NCBI RefSeq assembly: GCF_003600835.1
Contig: NZ_NQYC01000001.1
Coordinates: 4,392,001 to 4,456,000 of the forward strand
DNA: 64,000 nucleotides
Direction: 5' to 3'
DNA from: Bacillus sp. PK3_68
GTDB taxonomy: Bacteria; Bacillota; Bacilli; Bacillales; Domibacillaceae
Positions 53,611 through 62,131 of this stretch are shown in pieces. The notes below the pieces were generated by a model. The model searched no databases. It saw only the letters and a list, made by a program, of their open reading frames with translations, and was not told where the DNA came from. Each line of letters opens with the position of its first letter. Position 1 is the first letter of the stretch. Made by a program: the position numbers and the translations under genes.

Positions 53611-54918
53611 ATGCTAAACCCGTTAGCTCTAGAATTAAATAATAAAATAGAAGACAATGATGCATACATTTATCAAATGTTATCCTCACTTGGAAGGTCC
53701 TTGTATTTTCCAAAAGGAATTGTAAGTCAAAGCACAGAAGCGCTTCAGAAAGCCCATAAATTTAATGCAACAATTGGGGTTGCCACTAAAAAAGAAAGCC
53801 CAATGTACTTAAACGCTCTACAGAGCAAACTGTCAGCATTTGATCCAAAAGATTTATATCCTTATGCTCCGCCAACTGGAAAAATGGAGCTGCGCAAGAT
53901 ATGGAAGGAAAAGTTAATTAATGAAAATCCCTCATTAAGCGACAAGAACTTTGGTATCCCTATTGTAACTAACGGTCTAACTCATGGATTAAGCATTGTG
54001 GCTGATTTATTTGTTGAGAAGGGAGATCCAATAATTTTGCCAGATATGTATTGGGATAATTATAATTTAACCTTTGATTTCCGGCATGGAAGCCAAACAG
54101 TAATATATCCCCTTTTTTCAAGCACAGATAAATTCTATGTAGAAGCCATGGAAGAAGCAATGTTACTATGTGGAAAATCAAAAATAATTTTAATGCTGAA
54201 TTTCCCGAATAATCCGACGGGTTATACACCTTATGAAGAAGAAGTTAGAGGGATCATTGAGACGATCATAAGAATAGCTAATTCGGGTGTTAACATTATT
54301 GTAGTAGCAGATGATGCGTATTTTGGACAGTTTTATGAGGATTCAATAAAAGAATCAATTTTTTCACGGTTAATTGGCATTCATCCGCGTGTCCTTCCCA
54401 TAAAAGTAGATGGAGCTACGAAAGAGGAATACGCATGGGGGTTTCGTGTTGGGTTTCTGACATTCGGTATTCAAAATAAAGAAGTTTTAGAAGCATTAGA
54501 GGAAAAGACATTAGCTTCTATTCGAAGTACCATTTCATGTTGTTCACATCCTTCGCAAACATTTATTTTAGATGTTCTTCAACATCCGGATTTTAAGGCC
54601 CAACGAAAGAGTAACTTTCAGATAATGAAATCCCGGTGGCAAAGAATTAAGGAGATATTAAGCAGTTCAGACTATACTGATGCATTTGAACCCTATCCTT
54701 TTAATTCAGGTTATTTTATATGTCTCCGTATCAAACAGGTTGACGCAGAGTTGCTTCGGGAATACTTAGTTAATCATTACGGAGTTGGCACCATTTCTTT
54801 TGGCCATAATAATCTCCGACTCGCTTTTTCAAGTGTTGAATTAGAGGATTTAGATAAACTTTTTGTTTGTATTTATCAAGCATGTAAGGAACTAGAAAAG
54901 AAAACAGTCAAACTATAA
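53611..54918 (+). CDS. Class I/II PLP aminotransferase
   Basis: This is a 435-aa fold-type I aminotransferase: YPYAPPTGKMELRKIWKEKL, VTNGLTHGLSIVADLFVEKGDPIILPD, LMLNFPNNPTGYTPYEEEV, VVADDAYFGQFYE, a probable PLP lysine in VDGATKEEYAWGFRVGFLTFG, and a C-terminal FNSGYFICLRI..RLAFSSVE. It resembles aspartate/tyrosine aminotransferase relatives but does not fall clearly in one subfamily. ATG 53611 follows AAGGAGTAAAG. It is downstream of the P6 operon on the same strand. Given the dioxygenases, transamination of cysteinesulfinate to 3-sulfinylpyruvate (which yields pyruvate and sulfite) is an attractive but unproven role. Confidence 0.85.
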   Translation: MLNPLALELNNKIEDNDAYIYQMLSSLGRSLYFPKGIVSQSTEALQKAHKFNATIGVATKKESPMYLNALQSKLSAFDPKDLYPYAPPTGKMELRKIWKEKLINENPSLSDKNFGIPIVTNGLTHGLSIVADLFVEKGDPIILPDMYWDNYNLTFDFRHGSQTVIYPLFSSTDKFYVEAMEEAMLLCGKSKIILMLNFPNNPTGYTPYEEEVRGIIETIIRIANSGVNIIVVADDAYFGQFYEDSIKESIFSRLIGIHPRVLPIKVDGATKEEYAWGFRVGFLTFGIQNKEVLEALEEKTLASIRSTISCCSHPSQTFILDVLQHPDFKAQRKSNFQIMKSRWQRIKEILSSSDYTDAFEPYPFNSGYFICLRIKQVDAELLREYLVNHYGVGTISFGHNNLRLAFSSVELEDLDKLFVCIYQACKELEKKTVKL

Positions 54919-56425
54919 AGAAAAACACAAATTACTAGATTAACAAATAATTAAAATTGATACTAAATAAAACGATTAATCCTCCCATACTTTACTAGAA
55001 GGTTCGATAAATACGAAATTAGTTGAGGACAAATACAGTTAGATCTTATGCTTCCAAAATTAAAACTGCTCTAAAAAAATGAAACAGGTTAGGATTTCTT
55101 CATTTTCAATCATTACTTAATAGATATAACGTAGCTATTGCGGAACAATAAGGTCATTTAAAAGAATACTAGATTTGTTTATAATCAAACCAACATCGAG
55201 AAATTAGTATTGGCTTTTGCTATATTACTGAGTATGGCAATAAAAATTCCATCCTACTCCATTAAAGGATGAGTTTTCCCTTAGTATTAATATTTGTCTT
55301 AATTTATTGAACGAACAGGACATTGATAGATTAATCGAGAAATACATGTTTTAACCTTAAACAGTGAAGAGAAATTGAAAATAGTCTATTTACAACTTGC
55401 TTTATCAATAGCTTTTGTAGGAGCCAATGCAGCACATAGATAGTGATTAATATTCCCTTAAGAGCTTTGGCTAAAAAAACGGGCGGGTATGTCTTGCTTC
55501 TAAACTTTTTCTTCCTGGAGGCCCCTTAATTGGTAGTCATTTTAGCCGAATGATCATAGAGGTTGATCATTATAGACAAATACGGTCATCTGAAAAAGCA
55601 GATGGAGCTTTTAAAGCGGTTCCTAAACGAATACAAGTAAGTAATACAGAATTTTAAGAGCGATAATAGTATTAAGTGCGACGCACGATATTCAGAATAC
55701 GGTGGAGCAACATCTGAGCAAAACAAAGGTAGATTACTGTGTAATGGTTAACATTTTGCCTCCTAACGGTCCTAAGAATTAAAAACGCTGAGCAGGCTGT
55801 TGCATATGCTAAACATGTTAAAGTCATAGCTCACGATTTAAGAGCATAAGCGATTGGAGAAATTTAACCGTTTTTAAATTTTTAATTTAGTGTTGCTGTT
55901 TTTGTAGGCCATTATCTAGTGGCAATGTGTTCTGTTCAAGTACTTGGTTATGTAGTCCCACGATACACAAAATTATGTCGATTGCATTGTTTTGCAAAGA
56001 TGTTTCAAAGCCAATAGTGGATTGTGTTGCCCCCATTAACTTTCATATAAAAAATATTCTAAAGCAATGGATTTCTGGTTGATCGTATTTTTATCACAAA
56101 TCCATTGCCTTTTCATATGCCTGTGTGTATTGATAAAAAGGATAATATATAAAATCCTGTTTTATAATCAGCCAAATTTAAAAAACGATTTTCAAACTTT
56201 ATAAATCATTTGGTATAAAAATACACTTTATGGAAATTTTCGTAATTAATACCGACTTTTAAGTCAATAGGTCATATTAGAAAGAAGGGAGAAACACTAT
56301 TAAGATTATCTTTGATTATTTAAACATTCGTAAAATATTAATTGTATGAATGCCTTATAAAATCGAAAAAAGAAATCCCTCCTCTTAGCTTAAAATACTA
56401 GGCTGACAGTATTATAAAAAGTAAA
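54919..56425. other. Long gene-free stretch with decayed coding sequence
   Basis: No intact frame is present. Readable scraps include HREISIGFCYITEYGNKNSILLH (about 55190-55260), NICLNLLNEQDIDRLIEKYM (about 55290-55350), LASKLFLPGGPLIGSHFSRMI then EVDHYRQIRSSEKADGAFKAVP (about 55490-55630), VEQHLSKTKVDYCVMVNILPPNG (about 55700-55775) and NAEQAVAYAKHVKVIAHDLRA (about 55785-55850). These look like one or two plus-strand genes riddled with stops and shifts. I cannot name the family. Confidence 0.45.
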
Positions 56426-56459
56426 AAAGCCTGATTCTAATTGAATCCAGGCTTTCTAT
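56426..56459. terminator. Bidirectional terminator
   Basis: AAAGCCTGATTC / GAATCCAGGCTTT (one bulge) with A and T runs outside it. It probably belonged to the decayed gene upstream. Confidence 0.7.
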
Positions 56460-56933
56460 TTGTTCATAAACGGATTTTTAATAACGATACAAGTTCCAAT
56501 AAATTTCACCTAATTAGGAATTTTGCTTTTTAAATTTCCATGAAAGAAAATTGGGAGATATGGGAGTATAGGAGTATAAGTCCAGCCCGGAAGGAAAAAA
56601 GGAGAGAAATAGTGAAGACGGCCTAAAAAAGACGCGTGACGAGTATGGAAGCAAGAAGTCTGTTTAAATAGTTAGATATTCAATCTGTGGAAGAGAAACA
56701 TTCGGCAAGAGTTCCTGCTCCGTGTAAGCAGCTCAATAGTTAATTTAGCAAATACTCCCTTTAAATATATAGATATGAAACTTTTCTTCAAAAGCCATGG
56801 AAACAACGCACCCTATATACTGCATTTATACCTGGTAAGAAGGAATTGTATAAATGAAATGATAAGAATTTTATCTTTTTAATAAAACATTAACAAAAAG
56901 GGCCCATAATAAAAAGGAAAAGGAGTGGATTTT
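56460..56933. other. Leader region of the redox cluster
   Basis: AT-rich with a short purine-rich repeat GGGAGATATGGGAGTATAGG (56551-56570). No gene, tRNA or strong promoter could be supported. Confidence 0.25.
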
Positions 56934-57647
56934 ATGAAGGATATTAGCATACTTTTTGCATTTGTAGGAGGGGGATTGTCCTTTTTCTCTCCATGCGTGT
57001 TTCCTCTTTTGCCTGCTTATATTACCCATTTAACAGGTGGAAAGATTGAAAATGCAAAAATGCAGGTGAACCGCGCAAAACTTTATTCACGTTCAATTGG
57101 ATTTATCATGGGCTTTAGTCTTGTCTTTATAGCGCTCGGTGCTTCAGCAAGCTTTATTGGAAAAATCCTTATGGACTATCGTGTTCTTATCATGCAGATA
57201 GCCGGTTTACTCATTATTATCTTTGGTTTGCAGATGGCTGGTTTATTAAATTTTAAATTTCTAATGAAGGAAAAAAGAATTCAGACCGAACATGCATCAA
57301 AAAATGTTTTTAGTTCTGTATTACTGGGAATGGCATTTGCCAGTGGATGGTCCCCTTGTGTCGGACTTGCTCTTTCCTCCATACTGTTATTAGCAAGCTC
57401 ATCTGATACTTTGAGTCAGGGGGTTTTCTTGTTGGGAGCTTACTCTCTTGGCATGGCTATTCCATTCTTCATTATTTCTATTGTGATTTCTTATTCGTTA
57501 AAAACAATGAGAAAAATAAACAAGTACTTATCAAAGCTTGCATTTGTGAATGGAATGATCATGGTAGGCCTTGGATTTTTGGTGTTATCGGGGCAATTAC
57601 AAAAAATCAGTTCCTGGCTCTCAGCCTATAGTTTATTTTCATTATAA
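56934..57647 (+). CDS. ccdA: CcdA-type thiol-disulfide membrane transporter
   Basis: This 237-aa, six-helix protein carries electrons from cytoplasmic thioredoxin across the membrane to extracytoplasmic thiol-disulfide proteins. The redox cysteines are Cys21 in LSFFSPCVFPLLPAYITHL and Cys142 in ASGWSPCVGLALSSIL. An in-frame GTG (56925) overlaps the ribosome site AAAGGAG, so ATG 56934 is chosen. It heads a seven-gene run with a two-component pair, OsmC, a membrane protein and a TlpA/ResA-like redoxin, its likely electron acceptor. Confidence 0.92.
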   Translation: MKDISILFAFVGGGLSFFSPCVFPLLPAYITHLTGGKIENAKMQVNRAKLYSRSIGFIMGFSLVFIALGASASFIGKILMDYRVLIMQIAGLLIIIFGLQMAGLLNFKFLMKEKRIQTEHASKNVFSSVLLGMAFASGWSPCVGLALSSILLLASSSDTLSQGVFLLGAYSLGMAIPFFIISIVISYSLKTMRKINKYLSKLAFVNGMIMVGLGFLVLSGQLQKISSWLSAYSLFSL

Positions 57648-57662
57648 AAAGGGGGCTCTCTT

Positions 57663-58361
57663 TTGGTACAAAAACACCTTATCGGAAAAACAGTATTACT
57701 GGTAGAAGATGATCTGAAAATCCGTAACCTTGTAAAAATTTATTTGATTAAAGAAGGATATGAAGTCATAGAAGCATCAAATGGCTGGGAGGCAAAAGAA
57801 AAAATCAAGCAGTTCGACCCCTGTATATTAATACTTGATCTTATGCTGCCAAAAGTCAATGGTGAAGAGGTATGTAAATGGGTTCGAGAGGATTTTAAAA
57901 GCAGGATGCCCATCATTATGCTTACAGCGAAAGTGTCAGAAAAAGACCGAATCCAAGGCTTTAAGTTAGGAGCCGATGACTATGTTGTTAAACCTTTCAG
58001 TCCTGCTGAACTAATGGCGAGGATCGAAGCCGTTCTAAGAAGAACTGCAAGCCGCTGCAGCAAGTTGAGCTTTACGGGATTTACGATCAAGCCGGCAAAG
58101 GGAGAAGCATGGATTGATGGAGAACAGCTGGAGTTAACCCATTTTGAATTTAAGCTCCTGCATATGTTCATGCAGCATCCAGATCAAGTTTTATCAAGGG
58201 AGCAAATTCTTGACTTTATCTATGAAAACAATGAAAAAGCCGTGTCTGAAAGGACTATTGATGTGCATATTAAGCATTTGCGAGAGAAAATAAAAGAAAA
58301 GACACCAAAGGATTATATTCAAACGGTCAGAGGAATGGGGTATAAATTTGTGGCTTTATAA
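57663..58361 (+). CDS. OmpR-family response regulator of the redox cluster
   Basis: This 232-aa response regulator has a receiver with VEDD, phospho-acceptor Asp59 (ILILDLMLPKVNGEE), the LTAK lysine and YVVKPFSPAELMARI. The winged helix reads ELTHFEFKLLHMFMQHP, VDVHIKHLREKIKEK-like and VRGMGYKF. TTG 57663 follows AAAAAGGGGG. It lies 15 bp after ccdA and overlaps the kinase start by 14 bp. It probably controls this cluster in response to envelope or thiol stress, judged only from the neighbours. Confidence 0.92.
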   Translation: MVQKHLIGKTVLLVEDDLKIRNLVKIYLIKEGYEVIEASNGWEAKEKIKQFDPCILILDLMLPKVNGEEVCKWVREDFKSRMPIIMLTAKVSEKDRIQGFKLGADDYVVKPFSPAELMARIEAVLRRTASRCSKLSFTGFTIKPAKGEAWIDGEQLELTHFEFKLLHMFMQHPDQVLSREQILDFIYENNEKAVSERTIDVHIKHLREKIKEKTPKDYIQTVRGMGYKFVAL

Positions 58362-59424
58362 ACACGTGTCTAATCTGTTATCAAGGCTGGTTGCTCTAAA
58401 TGGCACCGTTGTTTTGCTCGCTATTCTCCTGGCAGGTTTGTCTGTTAAAGATTACGCTTGTTTTTTGGTCAATTCCGAACAAGTAGTGGGTCAGGAGCTT
58501 GTTGATATGTTGAATGGTTTTCTATGGAAAGTAGGAGCCCTTGCTTTTATCATCTCGGGTCTATTCCACTACTTCACTGTCAGGAAGATCATAGGACCCG
58601 TTAAACAATTGGCCATAGCTACTAAAAAAATCAAGGAAGGCAACATCCCGCCTAAAGTTGAAACGAAGGCATCAGGAGAATTGAAGGAACTCATTGAAAA
58701 TTTTAATTCTATGTCTGAAACGCTCTTTACTGTCCATGAGCAACGGGAGGAAATGCTTCGTGATATTGCCCATGAGCTTCGGACGCCTTTAACGAATATA
58801 AATGGTTATCTGGAAGCACTTGAAAACGAAGTCATTAGCGGAGATCCTGAATTATTTGGCTCCCTGCTTGAGGAATCCCGGCGAATTACAAGAATCGTTG
58901 AACTGATAACAGAAATAAATTCCTGGAATAATGGAAACTATTTTTCAGAAAAGCAGTTTCGGCCAGTCTCCATAAGTGAAGTGCTTACAGAAGCGATAAC
59001 GACCTTTCAGTTAAAACTAAATGATCAGTTTACAAACACTGACATTCATATTGAACAAGCAAGCCTATTAGGAAATAAAGATGGCCTCGCACAAGTTCTA
59101 TCTAATGTTCTTCAAAACATTCTTGATTATGATACGGGAAGCAATCTGGCAGTAAACGGAGCAGTCAAAAATAAAACATACGTCATCACTTTTACTCATA
59201 CCGGTCAATTTATTGCCCCCGAAAAAAAAGAACTTATCTTTGAGCGTTTTTATCGATTAGAAGAATCCAGAAGTACAAGAGCCGATGGAGCGGGGCTCGG
59301 CCTGGCCATCGCTAAAAGTATTGTCACTGCCCATCGTGGAAAGATTGGAGTCGAGTCAGACGGTACCCACCATACTTTTTGGATTGTGCTTCCGTTAGAG
59401 AAGGCCGGTAGAGTAGATGCGTAA
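58348..59424 (+). CDS. HAMP-domain sensor histidine kinase
   Basis: This 358-aa membrane kinase has two helices (about 13-31 and 60-77) enclosing only about 28 extracytoplasmic residues with one Cys (DYACFLVNSEQ). A HAMP domain follows (RKIIGPVKQLAIATKKIKEGNI). The HisKA His142 is in RDIAHELRTPLTNINGYL and the HATPase has LSNVLQNILDY, ERFYRLEESRS and DGAGLGLAIAKSIV. The TTG start 58348 lies inside the regulator gene. The short external loop suggests sensing within or near the membrane. Confidence 0.9.
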   Translation: MWLYKHVSNLLSRLVALNGTVVLLAILLAGLSVKDYACFLVNSEQVVGQELVDMLNGFLWKVGALAFIISGLFHYFTVRKIIGPVKQLAIATKKIKEGNIPPKVETKASGELKELIENFNSMSETLFTVHEQREEMLRDIAHELRTPLTNINGYLEALENEVISGDPELFGSLLEESRRITRIVELITEINSWNNGNYFSEKQFRPVSISEVLTEAITTFQLKLNDQFTNTDIHIEQASLLGNKDGLAQVLSNVLQNILDYDTGSNLAVNGAVKNKTYVITFTHTGQFIAPEKKELIFERFYRLEESRSTRADGAGLGLAIAKSIVTAHRGKIGVESDGTHHTFWIVLPLEKAGRVDA

Positions 59425-59496
59425 TGTGCCAATATTAAGATTCTTAATCATTCCTTAACAAACGAGGTTTATATTTTTACCGAAAGGGGTGCTGAA

Positions 59497-59901
59497 ATGG
59501 AGTTTATAATTGAAAATGACCATATTAAAGGCGATTTAGCATTTAATGAAATAGCTATTTCATCTAGCGAAAAAAACGGGTATCGTCCGTACGAGCTTTT
59601 TGTCTCTTCTTTAGCTGGTTGTAGTGGAAGTCTGCTTCGAACGATCTTGCAAAAAAGGAGGCATTCTTATCAAAAACTTGAAATGAAAGTTTCTTCGGTT
59701 AGAAACCCCAATCATGCCAATCAAATTGAAGGGCTTTCTTTGACAGCCTATATTCACTCGAAAGAGCCTTTTACACCGCAGCAGGCGGAAAAAATGGCTC
59801 TTTTAGTAGTCAAAAACTGCAGTATGATTCAATCTGTTATTCAATCGATTGATATAAAGTTTATGGTTAAGATGATATCCCTCATCGGTGACCATTCTTG
59901 A
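59497..59901 (+). CDS. OsmC/Ohr-family peroxiredoxin-like protein
   Basis: This 134-aa OsmC-like protein has two conserved cysteines, Cys42 (FVSSLAGCSGSLLRTIL) and Cys108 (LLVVKNCSMIQSV), the pair that reduces organic hydroperoxides in OsmC/Ohr enzymes. Recent work on related proteins also links them to sulfane sulfur reduction. ATG 59497 follows GAAAGGGGTG. It sits between the kinase and a membrane protein in the ccdA-redoxin cluster, and its stop overlaps the next start by 4 bp. The physiological oxidant is unknown. Confidence 0.88.
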   Translation: MEFIIENDHIKGDLAFNEIAISSSEKNGYRPYELFVSSLAGCSGSLLRTILQKRRHSYQKLEMKVSSVRNPNHANQIEGLSLTAYIHSKEPFTPQQAEKMALLVVKNCSMIQSVIQSIDIKFMVKMISLIGDHS

Positions 59902-60517
59902 ATTATTTTCAGTTCGACAGCTTATCTATCTCGGTAATATGGATTGCCGCGGCGGCAGCCTTTTTTATTTCTGCAGCGGTGAACAGGATTTTGGGAGACG
60001 AAAAAGTGGGCGATTGGTATGGAAATAGCTTTTTTTTTATTTTATTATTTGGAAACTTAGCTATATCGTCTTTAACTTAAAACTGTTTTTAGACAACCCT
60101 TTCTCGATCGTTTATTTCAATGGTGGAAGAAAGGGACATATATTGGCGCTGGTCGTTCTTTCCTTTTATCTGCTCATGTTTGCTGCAAAGAAAGACCCTG
60201 CTATTTACAAAATATCAGCTCGACTTTACTTACTTTATTTTATCTTGTATGAAACGGTCGTTCGCCTCTTAGAGAAAGATTATATAGAAGCTGCTAGCCA
60301 CTTTATTTTGTTGGTAGGTCTTTTGCTCCAATCGGTAACAAAGAAACACCAGCGTTTATACGGTCAAATGTTAATCGTATGGATGTTGTTGGAATTGTTA
60401 ATGCTAAGCCTCTTCGATACCATTCTTTCTTTACAAGCATTGACATTTATTTGGATAGGACTAATTGTGTTTATCCTCAACGAAAAAGCTAACAAGGAGG
60501 AAAGGATACTTGAATAA
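59898..60517 (+). pseudogene. Multi-helix membrane protein of the redox cluster, frameshifted
   Basis: The first frame (59898-60080) has an N-terminal helix IAAAAAFFISAAV and RILGDEKVGDWYGNSFFF. A T9 run follows at about 60031. One more T continues as YFIIWKLSYIVFNLKLFLDNPFSIVYFNGGRKG and joins the frame ending at 60517 with four or more further helices. The restored length is about 206 aa. I do not recognise a family. WYGNSFF and YFNGGRKG are the memorable motifs. It overlaps the redoxin gene start. The homopolymer makes a sequencing indel plausible. Confidence 0.7.
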
Positions 60518-61103
60518 AAACATTTTATCTATCGCTATTATTCTACTGGCTCTCTCCATTGTATTCGTTAATGTTTGGGAACCATCCCCAACGGAAGAAA
60601 ATACGGAAAGTACGAATCGGGATACTGAAGAAAGTGTAACAGCCACTGAAAACATTCCAGGTGCAGATCTTTCTGAGGTACAGGAGGGAAAACCTGCTCC
60701 TGACTTTGAATTAACCACTCTAGCAGGCAAAAAAGTAAAACTATCCGACTACCAAGGGAAAAAGGTTATCTTAAATTTTTGGGCAACATGGTGCCCGCCT
60801 TGTAAGGCTGAAATGCCTCATATGCAGAATTTTTATGAGGAAAACAAAGATAAAGATGTTGAAATAGTGGCCGTCAATTTGACTAGCGTGGATAAAGGGA
60901 GATCAGAAATTGAAGGCTTCGTAAAGGAATATGGTCTGACTTTTGACATTCCCCTTGATGAAAAAGGAACAATCGGTACACAATATCAAGCCTTTACGAT
61001 TCCTACCAGCTATGTCATTGATTCAAATGGAGTCATCACCCAAAAAATTATCGGACCAATGGATGAGAACATGATGGCCGATTTAACAAAAAGTATTCAA
61101 TAA
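60510..61103 (+). CDS. TlpA/ResA-like membrane-anchored thioredoxin
   Basis: This is a 197-aa protein with an uncleaved N-terminal anchor (ILSIAIILLALSIVFVNVW), an acidic linker and an AhpC/TSA-type thioredoxin fold. It has PAPDFELTTLAGKKVKLSDYQGKKVILNFWATWCPPCKAEMPH with active-site Cys95/Cys98, and cis-Pro in FTIPTSYVID. TTG 60510 follows AAGGAGG by nine bases. The longer open frame from 60465 is inside the previous gene. It should reduce extracytoplasmic disulfides using electrons from the CcdA encoded at the head of the cluster. Confidence 0.92.
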   Translation: MNKNILSIAIILLALSIVFVNVWEPSPTEENTESTNRDTEESVTATENIPGADLSEVQEGKPAPDFELTTLAGKKVKLSDYQGKKVILNFWATWCPPCKAEMPHMQNFYEENKDKDVEIVAVNLTSVDKGRSEIEGFVKEYGLTFDIPLDEKGTIGTQYQAFTIPTSYVIDSNGVITQKIIGPMDENMMADLTKSIQ

Positions 61104-61161
61104 CACATTTTTAAACGACTTAAAGTTTGTACTACATGTGCGCAGAAAGGAGGGGATTTGC

Positions 61162-61863
61162 TTGTACACGATATTAGTGATAGGGGAAGAACAAGCAAAA
61201 GCAGAAGACTTTTGTATACTGCTTACCGACTATAAGATATCGTATGTCCGGGAGCATTTTGCTGGTGAAAAGCTGCTGCATACAGTACGTAACCGTTGTA
61301 TGGATTTAATTGTGTTACTTGCTGTATCGTCTGCACCTTCATGGATCGAATTATGCAAACGGATAAAAGATTGTTCAGCTGTTCCGGTTGTTCTGCTCAC
61401 AGAGGAGTACAACGAAGCATTCATCTTACAGAACTTGAGTGCGGGAGCAGATGATTTTATAATCAAGTCAATGGGGGAAGACATTCTTTTGGCAAAAATA
61501 AAAGCTCATTTACGAAGAAGCCCTCGAAGCGGTAACGAAGAGCTTGAATTCAAAGGACTCGTTGTAAACCGTGAGCTGTTCGAAGTGCAATATGATCATA
61601 CTCTTTTGACCCTTACACGAAAAGAGTATGCCCTGGTGGAGTATTTTTTGAGTCACCCTAATCAAGTTATAACAAGGGAACACCTGCTTTCACACTTTTG
61701 GAATGGATATCACCATGTAGATGTGCGGACGATCGATTCTCATATTCGAAATATAAGAGGAAAGCTTCGGGAGGTTGGATTTCCTGTTGATGAATACCTA
61801 AGAACAGTAAGAGGAGTCGGCTATCGCTGGAAAAGCGATAAAGCGAGCCTCATGTCTATCTAA
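61162..61863 (+). CDS. Atypical OmpR-family regulator lacking the phospho-acceptor Asp
   Basis: This is a 233-aa protein with a receiver-like N-terminus and a normal winged helix (LTLTRKEYALVEYFLSHPNQVITREHLL, RTIDSHIRNIRGKLRE, VRGVGYRWKSD). In the receiver, the Asp of the LxxLDxMLP strand is Leu53 (LIVLLAVSSAPS), the acidic start reads VIGEEQ, and the switch Lys is Glu (LTEEY), while GADDFIIKS is kept. It cannot be phosphorylated in the usual way. Four Cys in the receiver (FCILL, NRCMDL, ELCKRIKDCS) invite a redox mechanism. TTG 61162 follows AAAGGAGG. No partner kinase is adjacent. Confidence 0.88.
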   Translation: MYTILVIGEEQAKAEDFCILLTDYKISYVREHFAGEKLLHTVRNRCMDLIVLLAVSSAPSWIELCKRIKDCSAVPVVLLTEEYNEAFILQNLSAGADDFIIKSMGEDILLAKIKAHLRRSPRSGNEELEFKGLVVNRELFEVQYDHTLLTLTRKEYALVEYFLSHPNQVITREHLLSHFWNGYHHVDVRTIDSHIRNIRGKLREVGFPVDEYLRTVRGVGYRWKSDKASLMSI

Positions 61864-61895
61864 AAAGTAAACAAAGAAATAAGAAAGGCAAACAA

Positions 61896-61937
61896 AAATC
61901 TGCTGAATGAGACTTTTACATTCAGCAGATTTTTTTG
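61896..61937 (+). terminator. Terminator of the redox cluster
   Basis: A 14-bp stem AAATCTGCTGAATG / CATTCAGCAGATTT followed by TTTT. Confidence 0.92.
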
Positions 61938-62131
61938 TAAAAAGTATATGTCGATTTCATAGGAATACAAGTTACTAGTTTATTACAATTACATGCAGAT
62001 TCCATCAAAAATCCACAAAAACACCTTATTAACAGGAGGATTTGTAACTGTAAATTAAAATAATATTGGTCATTATTTTGATAAAATGAAGTCATCAGAG
62101 AAATAGATAATTATAGATTTGGAGGAAAAAA

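Noticed and set aside
56208-56232. TTTGGTATAAAAATACACTTT as a further sigma-54 promoter
   Set aside because: The dinucleotide at the -12 position is CA, not GC, and no gene follows.
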